From contig NZ_LGHT01000027.1 of NCBI RefSeq assembly GCF_001202035.1, forward strand, positions 21,409 through 85,408: DNA of 64,000 nucleotides, read 5' to 3'. This stretch comes from Pseudorhodobacter wandonensis (lineage in GTDB: Bacteria; Pseudomonadota; Alphaproteobacteria; Rhodobacterales; Rhodobacteraceae). A program made the translations under genes and the position numbers. Shown in pieces: positions 18,913 to 29,315 of this stretch; position 1 is the stretch's first letter; every line of letters starts with the position of its first letter. A model generated the notes under the pieces. The model worked only from the letters and a program-made list of their open reading frames with translations. It ran no database searches and was not told the origin of the DNA.

Positions 18913-20103
18913 TCAGTCATTTGCCGTTTGGGCGTTCGCCGGCGCTTCAATGGCTGAATGGTGGGCCTTGGCAAGGGCGGCGATCAGATCGGCGCGGCTG
19001 ACAATGCCAACCAGCCGCCCTTCATCCAGTACCGGCACCGCCATCTGCCCGCCTTCGGCCAGCAGATCAATCAGCACGCCCAACGGTGTCACCGCGCTGG
19101 CCGTGCCCACTGTGCGCGCCATCACATCGGCGGCCACGGGTTCGGCCACATCGCGCCCCGCGCGGATCAGACGCGAAACCACGCCATTGGGTTTGTCATC
19201 CGGCTTTTGCAAGGTCCGCACCAAGTCTGTCTCGCTTACCAGCCCTTCGAACATACCATCAGGCCCGACAACGGGAAGCGTGCGCACCTTGTGCAGCTGA
19301 AACAGCGCGGCGATCTGGCTAAGCGGCATCGCCGGATGCACAATTACCAAATCGCGCGACATAATCTGCGCGCTTTCCACCCCGTCAAACAAATGCTCGG
19401 CCGCTTGTTGATGCGCGGCTTCGATCAACCGCGCCAGATCGCCCGCACCAATGTTGGCATCCAGCCGCAAGCGCTGCAAAATCTCGGTCAGGTCCGGGCC
19501 TTCCATGATCGGCCGCAAGCCGGCCTCACCCACATCGCGGGGGCCATGCTCAATCGGTTGGCGGAAGGGATAAACGCGCCCCGTCAAGCGGTTATACCCG
19601 ACAGCAACCAGCAACAGCAGCGCTGTATCCAGCATCACCGGGCTGAACGCATAGGAAAACCCCATGGGCCGCACCGTTTCGGCCGTCAAAACCACACCCA
19701 GCGACACCCCTGCCGCAGGCGGATGCGTGGCCCGCAGCAGCATCATGGCCAGCATCGCACAGGTCACCGACAGACCCATCGCCAACCACGGCTCATGCAC
19801 TGTCATGATGACCGCCACGCCGACCAGCGCCGAAACCGTATTGCCCACAAGCGCCGACCACGGCTGCGCCAAAGGGCTGGACGGCACAGCAAAAGCCAGC
19901 ATCGTCGTCGCCCCCAAAGGTGCTATCAGCAACAAAGTCGGGTCTGGCCCCTCGGCGGCCAAAGGCAACTGTGTCAGCCGCACCAAAAAGACGCAAAGCG
20001 TCAGCCCCACACCCGACCCGATACAGGCGCGCAGCATTTCTCGCAGGCGCGGGGGGCCAACAGCAGGGCCAAGCGCCCGCAAGATTGCGCGAAATCGCGT
20101 CAC
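18913..20103 (-). CDS. HPP-family membrane protein with two CBS domains
   Basis: 396 aa, starting at GTG 20103, which overlaps the holA stop (GTGA). Residues 1-180 contain the HPP membrane domain with about five helices and the name-giving THPPAAG motif. Residues 230-385 hold a CBS pair (SRDLVIVHPAMPLSQIAALF and VAADVMARTVGTASAVTPLG), which usually binds adenine nucleotides. HPP proteins are integral membrane proteins; some plant and cyanobacterial members have been linked to nitrite transport, while the bacterial CBS-fused type is undefined. Confidence 0.88.
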   Translation of the reverse strand: MTRFRAILRALGPAVGPPRLREMLRACIGSGVGLTLCVFLVRLTQLPLAAEGPDPTLLLIAPLGATTMLAFAVPSSPLAQPWSALVGNTVSALVGVAVIMTVHEPWLAMGLSVTCAMLAMMLLRATHPPAAGVSLGVVLTAETVRPMGFSYAFSPVMLDTALLLLVAVGYNRLTGRVYPFRQPIEHGPRDVGEAGLRPIMEGPDLTEILQRLRLDANIGAGDLARLIEAAHQQAAEHLFDGVESAQIMSRDLVIVHPAMPLSQIAALFQLHKVRTLPVVGPDGMFEGLVSETDLVRTLQKPDDKPNGVVSRLIRAGRDVAEPVAADVMARTVGTASAVTPLGVLIDLLAEGGQMAVPVLDEGRLVGIVSRADLIAALAKAHHSAIEAPANAQTAND

Positions 20104-21113
20104 GTCGGCGCCATCGCCAGCCGGATCAGCGTGCGCTCCATCACCGCCATAGCGGGTGCACGGCTGGTTGATCGTAAGGTCAGGTCTGTCTCTAACAGCT
20201 CGGCCAGCGCCCATTCCAGTACGGGAACACGCCAACCTTGCAACTGGCGCAACATCCGGTCGCGGCGCGGCCCGAACACACGCATCCGCACCATGCCATT
20301 CGCCGCCCCGCCAGAATCGGTAGCCGCCCCATGCAGCGCCTTGAAATGCCGCAACGCGCCGATGCACAGCGTCACAGGGGCCACGCCTTGCCCCTCAAGC
20401 CGCCGCATCAAGGCACCAACCTGCCGCTGGTCACGTTCAGCCACGGCATGGATCACATCATCCACCTCGGCCTCTATCGTACCGGGTGCACAGGCCGCCA
20501 CATCGGCCGAAGACAGCGGCGCCGATTCCCCCCAGTGATAAAGCGCAATCTTTTCCAGCGTTTGCCGAAAGTCCCCCGGGTCCAAAGCCCGCGCCAGCAC
20601 ACCCAGATCTGTCATCGCCTCGGGCGAAATCGCCGCCAGCCCCGCACGCTTCAACTCGGCTTCAATCTCTTCGCGGCTTGGCGGCTCATCATACAGACCG
20701 ATGCAGACAGCATCCCCTGAATCGTCAAACACCTTTTTCAGCGCCGATTTCGCAGTCAAATTTCCGGCCGTTACCACGATCACAGCATCGCCGGGCCGCC
20801 ACTCGCGCAGGGCATCGGCCAACATCGGCGCCATGCCATCGGTCGCCTCTTCGACAAAGGCCACGCGCGGGCCGGGAAAAAACCCCTGACTGCGAATCGC
20901 ATCCGACAGCGCCGCACCGTCCTTGCGTAAATCACTAGCGGGCAGGCGTGTCAGCCGCATCTCGGCCTCGCCTTGCGGGCCAACCAGCGCCAAAATCGCC
21001 TCTTGCCGTTTCAGCGCCACGCGCATCGCATCAGCGCCAAAAATCAACAAGCCTGCCTTCTTCGGGTCAGGTGCGGCGCAATATTTGGCCGCCTGCTGCC
21101 CTTTCAGGTTCAT
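20100..21113 (-). CDS. holA: DNA polymerase III delta subunit
   Basis: 337 aa, start chosen at ATG 21113 ([11 protein letters not shown]) in an ATGA overlap with lptE; an upstream in-frame ATG would lie inside lptE. The protein has the three-domain clamp-loader layout; GADAMRVALKR and a HoloA-type C-terminal helical domain (LRHFKALHGAA) are recognisable. It opens the beta sliding clamp during replication. The order leuS-lptE-holA is common in alphaproteobacteria and supports the call. Confidence 0.92.
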   Translation of the reverse strand: MNLKGQQAAKYCAAPDPKKAGLLIFGADAMRVALKRQEAILALVGPQGEAEMRLTRLPASDLRKDGAALSDAIRSQGFFPGPRVAFVEEATDGMAPMLADALREWRPGDAVIVVTAGNLTAKSALKKVFDDSGDAVCIGLYDEPPSREEIEAELKRAGLAAISPEAMTDLGVLARALDPGDFRQTLEKIALYHWGESAPLSSADVAACAPGTIEAEVDDVIHAVAERDQRQVGALMRRLEGQGVAPVTLCIGALRHFKALHGAATDSGGAANGMVRMRVFGPRRDRMLRQLQGWRVPVLEWALAELLETDLTLRSTSRAPAMAVMERTLIRLAMAPT

Positions 21114-21598
21114 TTCGGCGTGGCCCACTGGTCAGAGGTTGCCAAAAGCTGTGTCACAATCTGGTCGGCAAGAATCCGCATCAGCCGCTGCGAGGCATCT
21201 TCACGCGCCGACAAACTGGCCACGGTCGAACCCGTCGCAGAATACGAGGTGAAATTCTCGGACCGGCCCGCCGTCAACTGCGCACCGGTGGCAACATCTG
21301 TCAGCGTCCAGTCCACCGCCCCGATCAGCTCATAGCGGGTGATCGCATTCGCAGTGGTGACGCCAATGCTCGCAAGGCTTTGCGAGATCATATAGGCCAA
21401 CGCATATTTCGGCGCATCTGATGGCCCCAAGCGCTCCTCTAGCCGTTCGACCAAATCAAACGCCGGCTTGTTGCGCGGTTCGGCGGCCAAAACGGTGTTT
21501 TGCAACGCCACACCACTGCCCCCCGGCGCATAGGCCGGGGTAAAGCCGCAGGCGGCCAGCGTCATCGTGCAGATCAGTAAAGCTTTAGATAACCACAT
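21110..21598 (-). CDS. lptE: LPS assembly lipoprotein LptE
   Basis: 162 aa. Lipoprotein signal peptide with lipobox LAAC (Cys near residue 18) followed by [12 protein letters not shown], a start shared by alphaproteobacterial LptE proteins. LptE plugs the LptD barrel and inserts lipopolysaccharide into the outer membrane. The gene overlaps the end of leuS by 14 bases and is followed by holA with a four-base overlap, the usual context. Confidence 0.92.
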   Translation of the reverse strand: MWLSKALLICTMTLAACGFTPAYAPGGSGVALQNTVLAAEPRNKPAFDLVERLEERLGPSDAPKYALAYMISQSLASIGVTTANAITRYELIGAVDWTLTDVATGAQLTAGRSENFTSYSATGSTVASLSAREDASQRLMRILADQIVTQLLATSDQWATPK

Positions 21599-24137
21599 TC
21601 ACAATCCGCCCCGGTACAACGATCAGTTTCTTGACAGGTTGCCCCGCAAGGAATTTGACCACAGCATCATCCGCCAGCACAATTTTTTCAACCTCAGATG
21701 CGGGCATATCTGCCGGAACGCTGATTTCTCCGCGCCGCTTGCCGTTAATCTGGATCGGCAAGGTGATGGTATCTTGCACCAGCATTGCCGGATCGGCCTT
21801 GGGCCAAGGCGCCACAGCAACCAAGCCTGCGCCACCTTGCTGCGCCCAAATCTCTTCGGCCAAATGCGGCACCATCGGGCTCATCAACTGGGCCAGCGTG
21901 CGCGTTGCCTCATTCATCGCGGGTTTCCCTGCTTTGGATTTCGACAAAAGATTGGTGAATTCATACAGCTTGGCAATCGCCTTGTTAAAGGCAAAGCCTT
22001 CAATCCCGCGGGTCACATCCTCAATCGCGCGGTGCATGGCGCGCAGCAAATCGGTGTCGCCGATCCCTTCACCCTCGGCCATGCCGGAAATCCGCTCGCT
22101 CAGCGTGCAAACGCGGCCAAGGAATTTCGCAGTCGCCTCGGCACCGCTTGCTGTCCATTCCACGTCCCGCTCGGGCGGGCTGTCCGACATCACGAACCAA
22201 CGCGCAGTATCGGCGCCATAAGTGGCGATAATGCTCATCGGGTCCACGACGTTTTTCTTGGACTTCGACATCTTGATGATCGGCCCCACCTCTACCGGTG
22301 TGCCATCGCGCAGGGTCGCGCCGCCTTCTGATTTCACGACGTTTTCGGGCAATTGCCAAACCGGCCGGCCATCGGCGCCTTTGGTGGCATAGGTTTCATG
22401 CGTCACCATGCCTTGGGTGAACAGCGCGTTGAACGGCTCAATCGCCTTGGCGGGCAGGTGGCCGGTTTTATGCATCGCACGGGCAAAGAAACGGCTGTAG
22501 AGCAGGTGCAGAATCGCATGTTCCACCCCGCCGATATATTGGTCAACATTCATCCAATAGTCGGCATCGGCCATATTGGTCGGCGTATCGGCATGCGGCG
22601 CGGTAAAGCGGGCATAGTACCAAGAGCTGTCAACAAACGTGTCCATCGTATCGGTTTCACGTCGCGCCGCTGCCCCACATTTCGGGCAGGTACAGTTGCG
22701 CCATGTCGGATGACGGTCCAGCGGGTTGCCGGGAATGTCGAATGTCACGTCATAGGGCAGCTCAACCGGCAGGTTTTCCTTGGCCTCTGGCACCACGCCA
22801 CACGCCTCGCAATGAATAACCGGAATCGGGCAACCCCAATAGCGCTGGCGCGAAACGCCCCAGTCACGCAGGCGGAAGTTGGTGACACCACGCCCCACGC
22901 CCTTTGATTCGCAAAAGGCAATCGCCGCATCCACCGCATCCGCACCGGTCTGCACCTCGGGCCCCGCAAACCCGCGAATATAGCGGACAGCTTCGGATTT
23001 CAGCGGCACAAAGGCCTCGGTCAGTTCGGTTTCCTCGCTGCCCTCGGGCACAAACACTGCCGGAATCGGCAATTCATACTTGGTCGCAAATTCAAAATCG
23101 CGCTGGTCATGCGCCGGGCAGCCGAAAATCGCGCCGGTGCCGTATTCCATCAGCACAAAGTTGGCGATGTAGACCGGCAATTCCCAAGATGTATCAAACG
23201 GATGGCGCACACGTACACCCGTATCCATCCCGCGCTTTTCGGCCTTTTCCAAGGCCTCTTCAGATGTGCCAATCTTGCGGCACTCGGCCACAAAGGCGGC
23301 AACCTCGGGGTCATGGCGTTCCAGATGCTTGGCCAGCGGATGATCCGGCGAAATGGCGGCAAAAGAGGCCCCCATCAGCGTATCGGGCCGCGTTGTATAC
23401 ACCTCTAGCCGGTCAAACCCGTCCGGCGCATCGGCCAGTGAAAACGCAAATTGCAAGCCGCGCGATTTGCCGATCCAGTTCGCCTGCATCAAGCGCACCT
23501 TTTCCGGCCAATCCTTCAACCCGTCCAGCGCCTCCAGCAATTCGGCTGAATAGTCGGAAATCTTGAAAAACCACTGCGTCAGTTCGCGCCGTTCCACCAC
23601 AGCACCAGACCGCCAGCCCTTGCCATCCTCAACCTGCTCATTGGCCAGAACGGTCATATCCACAGGGTCCCAGTTCACCACAGCATTCTTGCGGTAAACC
23701 AAACCCTTTTCCATCATATCGATAAACATCGCCTGCTGCTGGGCGTAATACTCGGGGTCACAGGTCGCAAACTCGCGGCTCCAGTCAATGCTCAACCCCA
23801 ACGGCAGCATCTGCCCGCGCATGTCGGCAATATTGCCATAGGTCCAGTCTTTGGGGTGGCCATTGCTGTCCATCGCGGCGTTTTCGGCAGGCATCCCAAA
23901 GGCATCCCAACCCATCGGATGCAGCACCGCAAACCCGCTTGCCAACTTATACCGCGCGACCACATCGCCCATGGTATAGTTGCGCACATGCCCCATATGA
24001 ATGCGCCCCGACGGATAGGGAAACATCTCCAGCACATAATACTTGGGCTTGGCCTCATCGCGCACGGCAGTAAACACACCGGCCTCGCTCCAGGCCTCTT
24101 GCCAATGCTTCTCAATTACAGCGGGTTCGTATGGCAT
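21585..24137 (-). CDS. leuS: Leucyl-tRNA synthetase
   Basis: 850 aa, normal length for bacterial LeuRS. The class I signatures are HMGH (HIGH box, in [15 protein letters not shown]) and KMSKSKKN (KMSKS loop), with a large CP1 editing domain between. A zinc-finger-like insertion CEACG and CPKCG is present. Cytoplasmic; charges tRNA-Leu. First gene of a leuS-lptE-holA-HPP operon; the start ATG follows GGAGAGCC about seven bases away. Confidence 0.97.
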   Translation of the reverse strand: MPYEPAVIEKHWQEAWSEAGVFTAVRDEAKPKYYVLEMFPYPSGRIHMGHVRNYTMGDVVARYKLASGFAVLHPMGWDAFGMPAENAAMDSNGHPKDWTYGNIADMRGQMLPLGLSIDWSREFATCDPEYYAQQQAMFIDMMEKGLVYRKNAVVNWDPVDMTVLANEQVEDGKGWRSGAVVERRELTQWFFKISDYSAELLEALDGLKDWPEKVRLMQANWIGKSRGLQFAFSLADAPDGFDRLEVYTTRPDTLMGASFAAISPDHPLAKHLERHDPEVAAFVAECRKIGTSEEALEKAEKRGMDTGVRVRHPFDTSWELPVYIANFVLMEYGTGAIFGCPAHDQRDFEFATKYELPIPAVFVPEGSEETELTEAFVPLKSEAVRYIRGFAGPEVQTGADAVDAAIAFCESKGVGRGVTNFRLRDWGVSRQRYWGCPIPVIHCEACGVVPEAKENLPVELPYDVTFDIPGNPLDRHPTWRNCTCPKCGAAARRETDTMDTFVDSSWYYARFTAPHADTPTNMADADYWMNVDQYIGGVEHAILHLLYSRFFARAMHKTGHLPAKAIEPFNALFTQGMVTHETYATKGADGRPVWQLPENVVKSEGGATLRDGTPVEVGPIIKMSKSKKNVVDPMSIIATYGADTARWFVMSDSPPERDVEWTASGAEATAKFLGRVCTLSERISGMAEGEGIGDTDLLRAMHRAIEDVTRGIEGFAFNKAIAKLYEFTNLLSKSKAGKPAMNEATRTLAQLMSPMVPHLAEEIWAQQGGAGLVAVAPWPKADPAMLVQDTITLPIQINGKRRGEISVPADMPASEVEKIVLADDAVVKFLAGQPVKKLIVVPGRIVNVVI

Positions 24138-24214
24138 TGCAAGGCTCTCCGGCAGGGGTCAAATCACCTGCGCAGTTAACCCACAAGCCCCCCGAAGGTC
24201 CAGAGCGCCCGCCA

Positions 24215-24239
24215 TTTCATCTTGGCAAAAATACCTAAA
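24215..24239 (-). repeat. 25-bp intergenic repeat, copy 1
   Basis: Read on the minus strand the segment starts TTTAGGTATTT and ends GCCAAGATGAAA. A second copy with 23 of 25 identical bases lies at 47831-47855. It sits between the stop of the DUF3576 gene and the start of leuS. I remember similar motifs in other Rhodobacterales intergenic regions, but cannot verify this here. Confidence 0.6.
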
Positions 24240-24245
24240 ACAGCC

Positions 24246-24794
24246 TTAAAGCTTGCTGTCCTGAATCCGCAACTGCCGTGCCCGCGTCAAAATCGCGTCT
24301 TCAACGGCGCGCTGCGTGTCACGGCTTACCGACGCACCGCCGCGTGTCTGCAACGACAGCTTCAGGCTACGCGCGTCCAGCGCCGGGTCCTGAATCAGCA
24401 CGGTCGCACGATACGCACGTCCACCACCGGGCGGTGTGCCGTAACCCGTTACGATAACCCCTGTGAACGGATCGACCGATTGCACCGGCAAAAAGCTAAG
24501 AATATCGAGACTCGCGGCCCAGATATACTTGTTAACCTCTACAGTGGTGTTCGGATCGGCCGAGTTCTTGAACAAATCCCAAATCGATTTGCGCTCTTTG
24601 GCCCGGTAAAACACCTTGCCATCCTGATCGGCCCGCATCTGCGCCTCGGTGTCATTGTTCAGCTGCGCAGCTGCGCGCACCGACTCGACATCGCTTGGCC
24701 CGCCAAACATGCGACCGATTCCGCCACCACAGGCGGCCAGTGAAAAAATCGCAGTCCCAAACATGGCAGCGCGAATTACAGGATGCAGGCTCAT
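24246..24794 (-). CDS. DUF3576 lipoprotein
   Basis: 182 aa. Signal peptide with lipobox LAAC (Cys about residue 22) followed by a Gly-rich start of the mature chain. The remainder matches the DUF3576 family of alphaproteobacterial outer-membrane-associated lipoproteins (DLFKNSADPNTTVEVNKYIW, VTGYGTPPGGGRAYRATV). Role unknown; about 108 bases separate it from leuS downstream, with a short repeat in the gap, so joint transcription is possible but not certain. Confidence 0.88.
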   Translation of the reverse strand: MSLHPVIRAAMFGTAIFSLAACGGGIGRMFGGPSDVESVRAAAQLNNDTEAQMRADQDGKVFYRAKERKSIWDLFKNSADPNTTVEVNKYIWAASLDILSFLPVQSVDPFTGVIVTGYGTPPGGGRAYRATVLIQDPALDARSLKLSLQTRGGASVSRDTQRAVEDAILTRARQLRIQDSKL

Positions 24795-25288
24795 AGGGGT
24801 CTCCCAGCTCTTATCAACCCGTGTCTAACTTAGCGCCCCCCTTGGAACAAGGCCTTTCAATGCCCTTAAACCGACAGTCTCTCTATATAGCGCGGTTTTT
24901 CATGGCGACTCAGCCCGCTTTGCGCTGCCTTTGGTGCAGGCCCGGCGCAATCACCGCCCGGCCCCTCCTATAGACTCAATATGGATTCGCTGGCCCTCGG
25001 GTCATGCGGTGATTGCCTGAAATCAACAGAACCCACTGTGTTATCCGGCTGGCCACGCAGGGCGGCAGTTGCAGGAATCATGGCGCAAGGCGCGGAAAAC
25101 CCCCGTAAAACCACCCCCGTCCCTCAACACTGTGACAAAGACGCACCACAAACCGCCCCATTCCTTTCCCAATCTGTCGCAATCGTTGCAATCACGGTCA
25201 GAAGGGTGGATTACAGCGTCATACCCAGTTCGGATTTCCCTGAGTTGGGCCGCACTTTTGAACCTTTGAAAAACACACGAGGGAAACG
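24795..25288. promoter_or_regulatory. Divergent control region before the DUF3576 gene and the porin
   Basis: 494 bases without a credible gene; an open frame at 24981-25292 has neither a ribosome site nor family resemblance. On the plus strand TTGCAA (25186) and GATTAC (25209) with a 17-base spacer are a possible porin promoter, leaving a roughly 70-base leader. On the minus strand the CTATATAG element near 24885 could serve the DUF3576 gene. The long porin leader could be a target of a small RNA, as is common for porin mRNAs. Confidence 0.45.
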
Positions 25289-26272
25289 ATGAAAAACATT
25301 CTTATCGCCACAACCGCACTGGTAGCGACCGCTGGCATCGCACACGCTGAAGTAGCTGTTTCTGGTTCGGCAGCAGCTGGTCTGAAGTACAACAGCCAGA
25401 CAGCTGAAAAGGCTTGGTTGTTCTCGAAAGTAAACATTGCATTTGACGCTTCGGGTGAAACCGATGGCGGCCTGCAGTTTGGTTTCAACACCAACCACAT
25501 CGTTGAAAACAACGGCGGCGTTGGCAACGACGACACAACTGTTTACATGTCGGGCGCTTTCGGCAAGCTGTCCTTCGGTGCAGTTGCAGAAGCTGACGAG
25601 CAAGCTGGCCTGTCCGACATCGGCTGGGACGGTCTGGACGTTGATGACGTTGCAGAAGCTGTAGTTGGCGACGAATTGGGCGACTTGACTGGCGCTTCGT
25701 TGGGCCACAACGTAAACTACACCTACGCAACTGGCCCAGTGTCGTTCTCGCTGTCGACTCGTCTTGGCACTTCCGGTACTGGCTCCGTGGCAGACAGCTC
25801 TGCAATTGGCGCTAAGTACTCGTTCGGCACTGGCTATGTTGGCTTGGGCTATGGCGATCACGACTTGAACGGTACTTCGACTGTTGCAGCAATCGACAAA
25901 GCACGCGTTCTGTCGGTATTCGGTGGCGTAAACGTCAACAACATCAAAGTTTCGGCTCTGTACTCCGATGCTAACTTCAAAGACGCTGCTGGCGTAAAAA
26001 CCGGTGCAAACGCATACGGCCTGAACGCTTCGTACACAATGGACGCTCTGACTTTGTCCTTCGGCGCTTCGAAAGCAAACTTTGACGCTGCAACCGGTAT
26101 TGCTGACCAGTCCGCATACGGCATCGGCGCTTCGTACGACCTGGGTGGCGGTGCTACTCTCGCTGGCGGTATTGCTCGCGTTAAGTCGGTTAACGACGAA
26201 AACCAGAGCACCGTTGTTGGTGCAAGCGACACCGAAACTCGCGCTGACTTCGGCGTAAGCTTCTCGTTCTAA
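25289..26272 (+). CDS. Major outer-membrane porin
   Basis: 327 aa. Signal peptide MKNILIATTALVATAGIAHA, mature start EVAVSGSAAAGL, alternating beta-strand pattern, and a C-terminal Phe (GVSFSF), the signal recognised by the BAM complex. It belongs to the Rhodobacter-type general porin family. Codon use differs from the neighbours: many GCT, GCA, GTA, TCG and AAC codons and few of the GCC/CGC runs seen around it, which suggests very high expression. GAGGGAAACG is the ribosome site and a strong terminator follows directly. Confidence 0.93.
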   Translation: MKNILIATTALVATAGIAHAEVAVSGSAAAGLKYNSQTAEKAWLFSKVNIAFDASGETDGGLQFGFNTNHIVENNGGVGNDDTTVYMSGAFGKLSFGAVAEADEQAGLSDIGWDGLDVDDVAEAVVGDELGDLTGASLGHNVNYTYATGPVSFSLSTRLGTSGTGSVADSSAIGAKYSFGTGYVGLGYGDHDLNGTSTVAAIDKARVLSVFGGVNVNNIKVSALYSDANFKDAAGVKTGANAYGLNASYTMDALTLSFGASKANFDAATGIADQSAYGIGASYDLGGGATLAGGIARVKSVNDENQSTVVGASDTETRADFGVSFSF

Positions 26273-26295
26273 TCCAACCGGATTTGATCGAAGGG

Positions 26296-26328
26296 AAGAG
26301 CGGGCCTTGTGCCCGCTCTTTTCTTTTT
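26296..26328 (+). terminator. Rho-independent terminator of the porin gene
   Basis: AAGAGCGGGC and GCCCGCTCTT form a perfect 10-bp stem around CTTGT, followed by TTCTTTTT. It begins 24 bases after the porin stop. Confidence 0.93.
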
Positions 26329-26416
26329 ATGCGCCCCGCTTGCCAAATGCGCCAACCTACCCCATCCTGACCGCAATCGCGGCGCCCGCTCCGGCGCATC
26401 CAATCAGGTGAATGCC

Positions 26417-26749
26417 ATGAGAATCATCCCCCTCGTCGCAGCTTTGGCCCTATTGCCCACGCTTGCCCCGGCCGAGGTTTTGTTCAGCGGTCAGGCCAAG
26501 ATGGGCCTGCGCCATGAAAGCGGAAAAACCAGCTACGCTGCGGGCACCCGCGTCACCACGCAGTTTTCCGGCACCACCGATGGCGGCTTGGAATTTGGGG
26601 CGATCATCGATCTCGATCAAACCGCAACCGGCATGGGCAGCGTTTTTGACAGCAATGACCCCCGCGCGCAGGTCTATATTTCCGGCGGCGATCACAGCCT
26701 GACCCTTGGCAAGGGCACGCCAAACGCCGTGCAGGGCCTGTTTGATTAA
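26417..26749 (+). pseudogene. Truncated porin paralogue (110 aa)
   Basis: From ATG 26417 the frame gives a signal peptide (MRIIPLVAALALLPTLAPAE) and about 90 residues that look like the first strands of a porin: VLFSGQAKMGLRHESG, TQFSGTTDGGLEFGAIIDLD and RAQVYISGGDHSLTLGKG. The frame then stops after VQGLFD instead of continuing for about 200 more residues, and there is no C-terminal aromatic residue. Only 175 bases remain before the next gene, so the rest is deleted rather than frameshifted. It may be a decayed duplicate of the porin upstream or an unusual short protein that is still exported. Confidence 0.65.
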
Positions 26750-26924
26750 CCGCACACAGCCCTGCCGCGGCAAAGGTTAATATTTGATTACCAGAAACTG
26801 TGATACCATTTAAAAACAATGACTTACAGCTTTGTCCGCGCGCGGTCATCCTGCACGCCCACTGGCCCCTTCCCTTCGCCCACCCTTCGGTCTAACCTGC
26901 CAAAGACTCGAAAAAGGCCACGAA

Positions 26925-27578
26925 ATGACCCTCTCAGCCATCCAATCCCGCGTGATTTCCGCCTGCGACTCTGCGGGCCGCGACCCTTCCTCGGTAACCC
27001 TGATTGCCGTCTCAAAAGTTCAGCCCCTAGATCGCGTCCGCGCTGTTCTATCCGCCGGCCACAGGGTTTTTGGCGAAAATTACGTTCAGGAATCACAGGC
27101 GAAATGGCCCGACCTGCGCGCCGAATTCGGCCCCGTTCAGGTCCATATGATCGGCCCACTCCAAACCAACAAAGCCAAGCCGGCGGTCGAGCTTTTCGAT
27201 GCGATCCACACCCTCGACCGGCCTTCTCTGGCCACCAAACTTGCCAACCTCGCCCAATCGCGCGGCATCAGCCCCGACCTTTTCATCCAGATCAATATCG
27301 GCTCCGAGCCGCAAAAGGCAGGCGTTTTGCCGGCCGATGCCGACGCTTTCATCGCCTCGGCCCGCGCGCTCGATCTGCCGATTTCCGGCTTGATGTGCAT
27401 CCCCCCCGAAGCCGAAAACAGCACGCCGCATTTTCAAGCCCTTGCCAAAATCGCGGCCAACAACGGGCTGACCGGCCTTTCGATGGGGATGAGCAGCGAT
27501 TTCGAGGCCGCAATCACAGCCGGTGCCACCCATATCCGCGTTGGGTCCGCCATTTTCGGCGAGCGCAGCTATAGCTAG
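26925..27578 (+). CDS. YggS-family PLP-binding homeostasis protein
   Basis: 217 aa from ATG 26925 behind GAAAAAGG; an upstream in-frame GTG is rejected. Family marks: the PLP lysine in LIAVSKVQP, FGENYVQE, HMIGPLQTNK and the C-terminal GLSMGMSSDF ... IRVGSAIFG. YggS/PROSC proteins hold pyridoxal phosphate in the cytoplasm and balance vitamin B6 and amino acid pools; they have no known catalysis. Its stop overlaps the convergent L,D-transpeptidase gene by four bases. Confidence 0.95.
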   Translation: MTLSAIQSRVISACDSAGRDPSSVTLIAVSKVQPLDRVRAVLSAGHRVFGENYVQESQAKWPDLRAEFGPVQVHMIGPLQTNKAKPAVELFDAIHTLDRPSLATKLANLAQSRGISPDLFIQINIGSEPQKAGVLPADADAFIASARALDLPISGLMCIPPEAENSTPHFQALAKIAANNGLTGLSMGMSSDFEAAITAGATHIRVGSAIFGERSYS

Positions 27579-28081
27579 GAGTCGCGCACAATCAGCCGCG
27601 CCCCAAACTGAACCCGCGCCGCGATCCACATCAGATCGGCAGGGGCAAACGCCACGCAACCTGCGGTCGGATAGCCGATCCGCCGCCATTGATGCAGAAA
27701 AATCGCCGAGCCGCGCCCCGGCACAGCCTCGGGCCAGTTCCAATCAGTCATCATAACCAAATCATACAACGGGTCGGCGCGGCGCATGGTCTCATGGCTG
27801 AACGGATGGGGCGCGCGGACCAAACGGTTGTACATTGGGTCGCCCACATCATCCGACCATAAATCGCCCAGCCGTATAGGCCGCGCCCAGTTGGGCAGGG
27901 CTGCCCCACGCAGCCGATCAGGCCGGTAAAACATGCCTGCAATGCGGTGAATACCGACTGGCGTCGCGCCGTCACCTTCGCGTTTATTTGCCGTAATCCC
28001 GCCCCGCCCGATCGTGCAGGGAAAACGGCGGCCGGCAAAACGCAGACCAGTGGGCGTTAGCACAAGGTCATCCACGCTCAT
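27575..28081 (-). CDS. L,D-transpeptidase family protein (YkuD fold)
   Basis: 168 aa. The catalytic signature is [16 protein letters not shown]: His, then Cys within the G-C motif. The protein lacks an obvious signal peptide and is short, as in the YbiS-unlike alphaproteobacterial subgroup annotated L,D-transpeptidase family. Members cross-link peptidoglycan or attach proteins to it, but a non-secreted form could have another role. It begins within the ribA stop (ATGA overlap) and is probably translated with it. Confidence 0.85.
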   Translation of the reverse strand: MSVDDLVLTPTGLRFAGRRFPCTIGRGGITANKREGDGATPVGIHRIAGMFYRPDRLRGAALPNWARPIRLGDLWSDDVGDPMYNRLVRAPHPFSHETMRRADPLYDLVMMTDWNWPEAVPGRGSAIFLHQWRRIGYPTAGCVAFAPADLMWIAARVQFGARLIVRDS

Positions 28082-29160
28082 AGAATATGGCCCGATTTTG
28101 CAGCTTTGGTTGCCAGATAGCCCGCGTTCTGATCGGTTTTACCCACCCGCAGCGGCACGCGCTCGGTGACGTCAATCCCCATCGCCTGCATCATATTGAT
28201 TTTGGCAGGGTTATTGGTCAGCAGCCGCACCGCTGAAAACCCGAGACTGCGCAGCATATCAGCCCCAAGCCGGAAATCACGCTCGTCGTCTTCAAAACCC
28301 AGCCGATGATTGGCCTCAACCGTATCGAACCCCTGATCCTGCAAGGAATAGGCCCGCATCTTATTCGCCAGCCCGATGCCGCGGCCCTCTTGATTCAGGT
28401 AAAGCAGAATGCCCGCACCTTCGGCCCCCATCTGGGTAAGGGCGGCGTGCAGTTGCGGGCCGCAATCGCATTTCAGGCTGCCCAAGACATCGCCGGTAAA
28501 ACAGGCTGAATGCAGGCGGGCGAGGACAGGCTTTGTGCGGTCGGGGCGACCAACTTCAATCGCATAATGCTCGGGGCCGCCATCTTCGGGGCGCAGCACA
28601 TGCACGCGTCCAACCCCCGCCGCCGCCATCGGCAGGCGGGCGGCGCTCACAGGGTGCAACGGCGAATTGCGGTTCAGCTCGGGCAGAATGGCAGCCAGCG
28701 ACAGGCGGGTCAGCGCCGCAAAAGCCTGCGTATCAACCGGTACAGAAACGGCAACGACTGCAGGCAACAGCGGCGCCGATTTTGCCAACAGAATCGCCGC
28801 GCGGTGCAAATCGGCAGGGCCATCGCGCAGGCTGTGAAACGGGCCTTTCATCGGAAAGCGCAGGTCATCGGCCGGATCGGCCATTGCGCGCAGCCAGCCC
28901 AGATCGGCATCCTCAGCCACGGCAAGCCGCACAAGATCGCCATCATAGGCCGGCACTTTCAGCGTCTCGGCGCGCCGCACGGTCAGCGCCAGCACGGGCG
29001 CACCCAAGTGGCGCAGCTCGGCCAGCCGCGCAGCAGTCAGCGCCTCGACGGCGACAACCAGCAGGGCTGCCGCGCCATCGGTCAGCAAAACCGGCACGCC
29101 CATACGCATATCGCCCCGCGCACGGGTCAATTTTTCAACGATCGAAAGGCCCAGCCCCAT
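28078..29160 (-). CDS. ribA: GTP cyclohydrolase II with N-terminal extra domain
   Basis: 360 aa. The C-terminal 200 residues are Rib[21 protein letters not shown] holds the three zinc cysteines, [12 protein letters not shown] and [17 protein letters not shown] the GTP site. The N-terminal 150 residues resemble a degenerate RibB-like domain common in Rhodobacterales RibA. It makes the first pyrimidine of riboflavin synthesis from GTP. No FMN riboswitch is visible upstream. Start at 29160 chosen because the family begins like [21 protein letters not shown]. Confidence 0.92.
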   Translation of the reverse strand: MGLGLSIVEKLTRARGDMRMGVPVLLTDGAAALLVVAVEALTAARLAELRHLGAPVLALTVRRAETLKVPAYDGDLVRLAVAEDADLGWLRAMADPADDLRFPMKGPFHSLRDGPADLHRAAILLAKSAPLLPAVVAVSVPVDTQAFAALTRLSLAAILPELNRNSPLHPVSAARLPMAAAGVGRVHVLRPEDGGPEHYAIEVGRPDRTKPVLARLHSACFTGDVLGSLKCDCGPQLHAALTQMGAEGAGILLYLNQEGRGIGLANKMRAYSLQDQGFDTVEANHRLGFEDDERDFRLGADMLRSLGFSAVRLLTNNPAKINMMQAMGIDVTERVPLRVGKTDQNAGYLATKAAKSGHIL

Positions 29161-29315
29161 AAATGCACCCTTATTTCACCATCCACATGTAACCACTGTG
29201 CCGGGAAATTGAAACATACCGCCCCAAACACACACGTCCGCGTGAGAAGTTTGACGCATATCTTGCCGAAACGGTTACGCAAGCGCATCTGTTTATCAAC
29301 GAAAAGGAGTTGGCA

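Noticed and set aside
24981..25292. Plus-strand open frame of 103 aa upstream of the porin
   Set aside because: No ribosome site, no family resemblance, and it covers the probable porin promoter and the start of the porin.
28979..29315. FMN riboswitch before ribA
   Set aside because: No RFN-element-like conserved segments were found; the region is a short divergent spacer.
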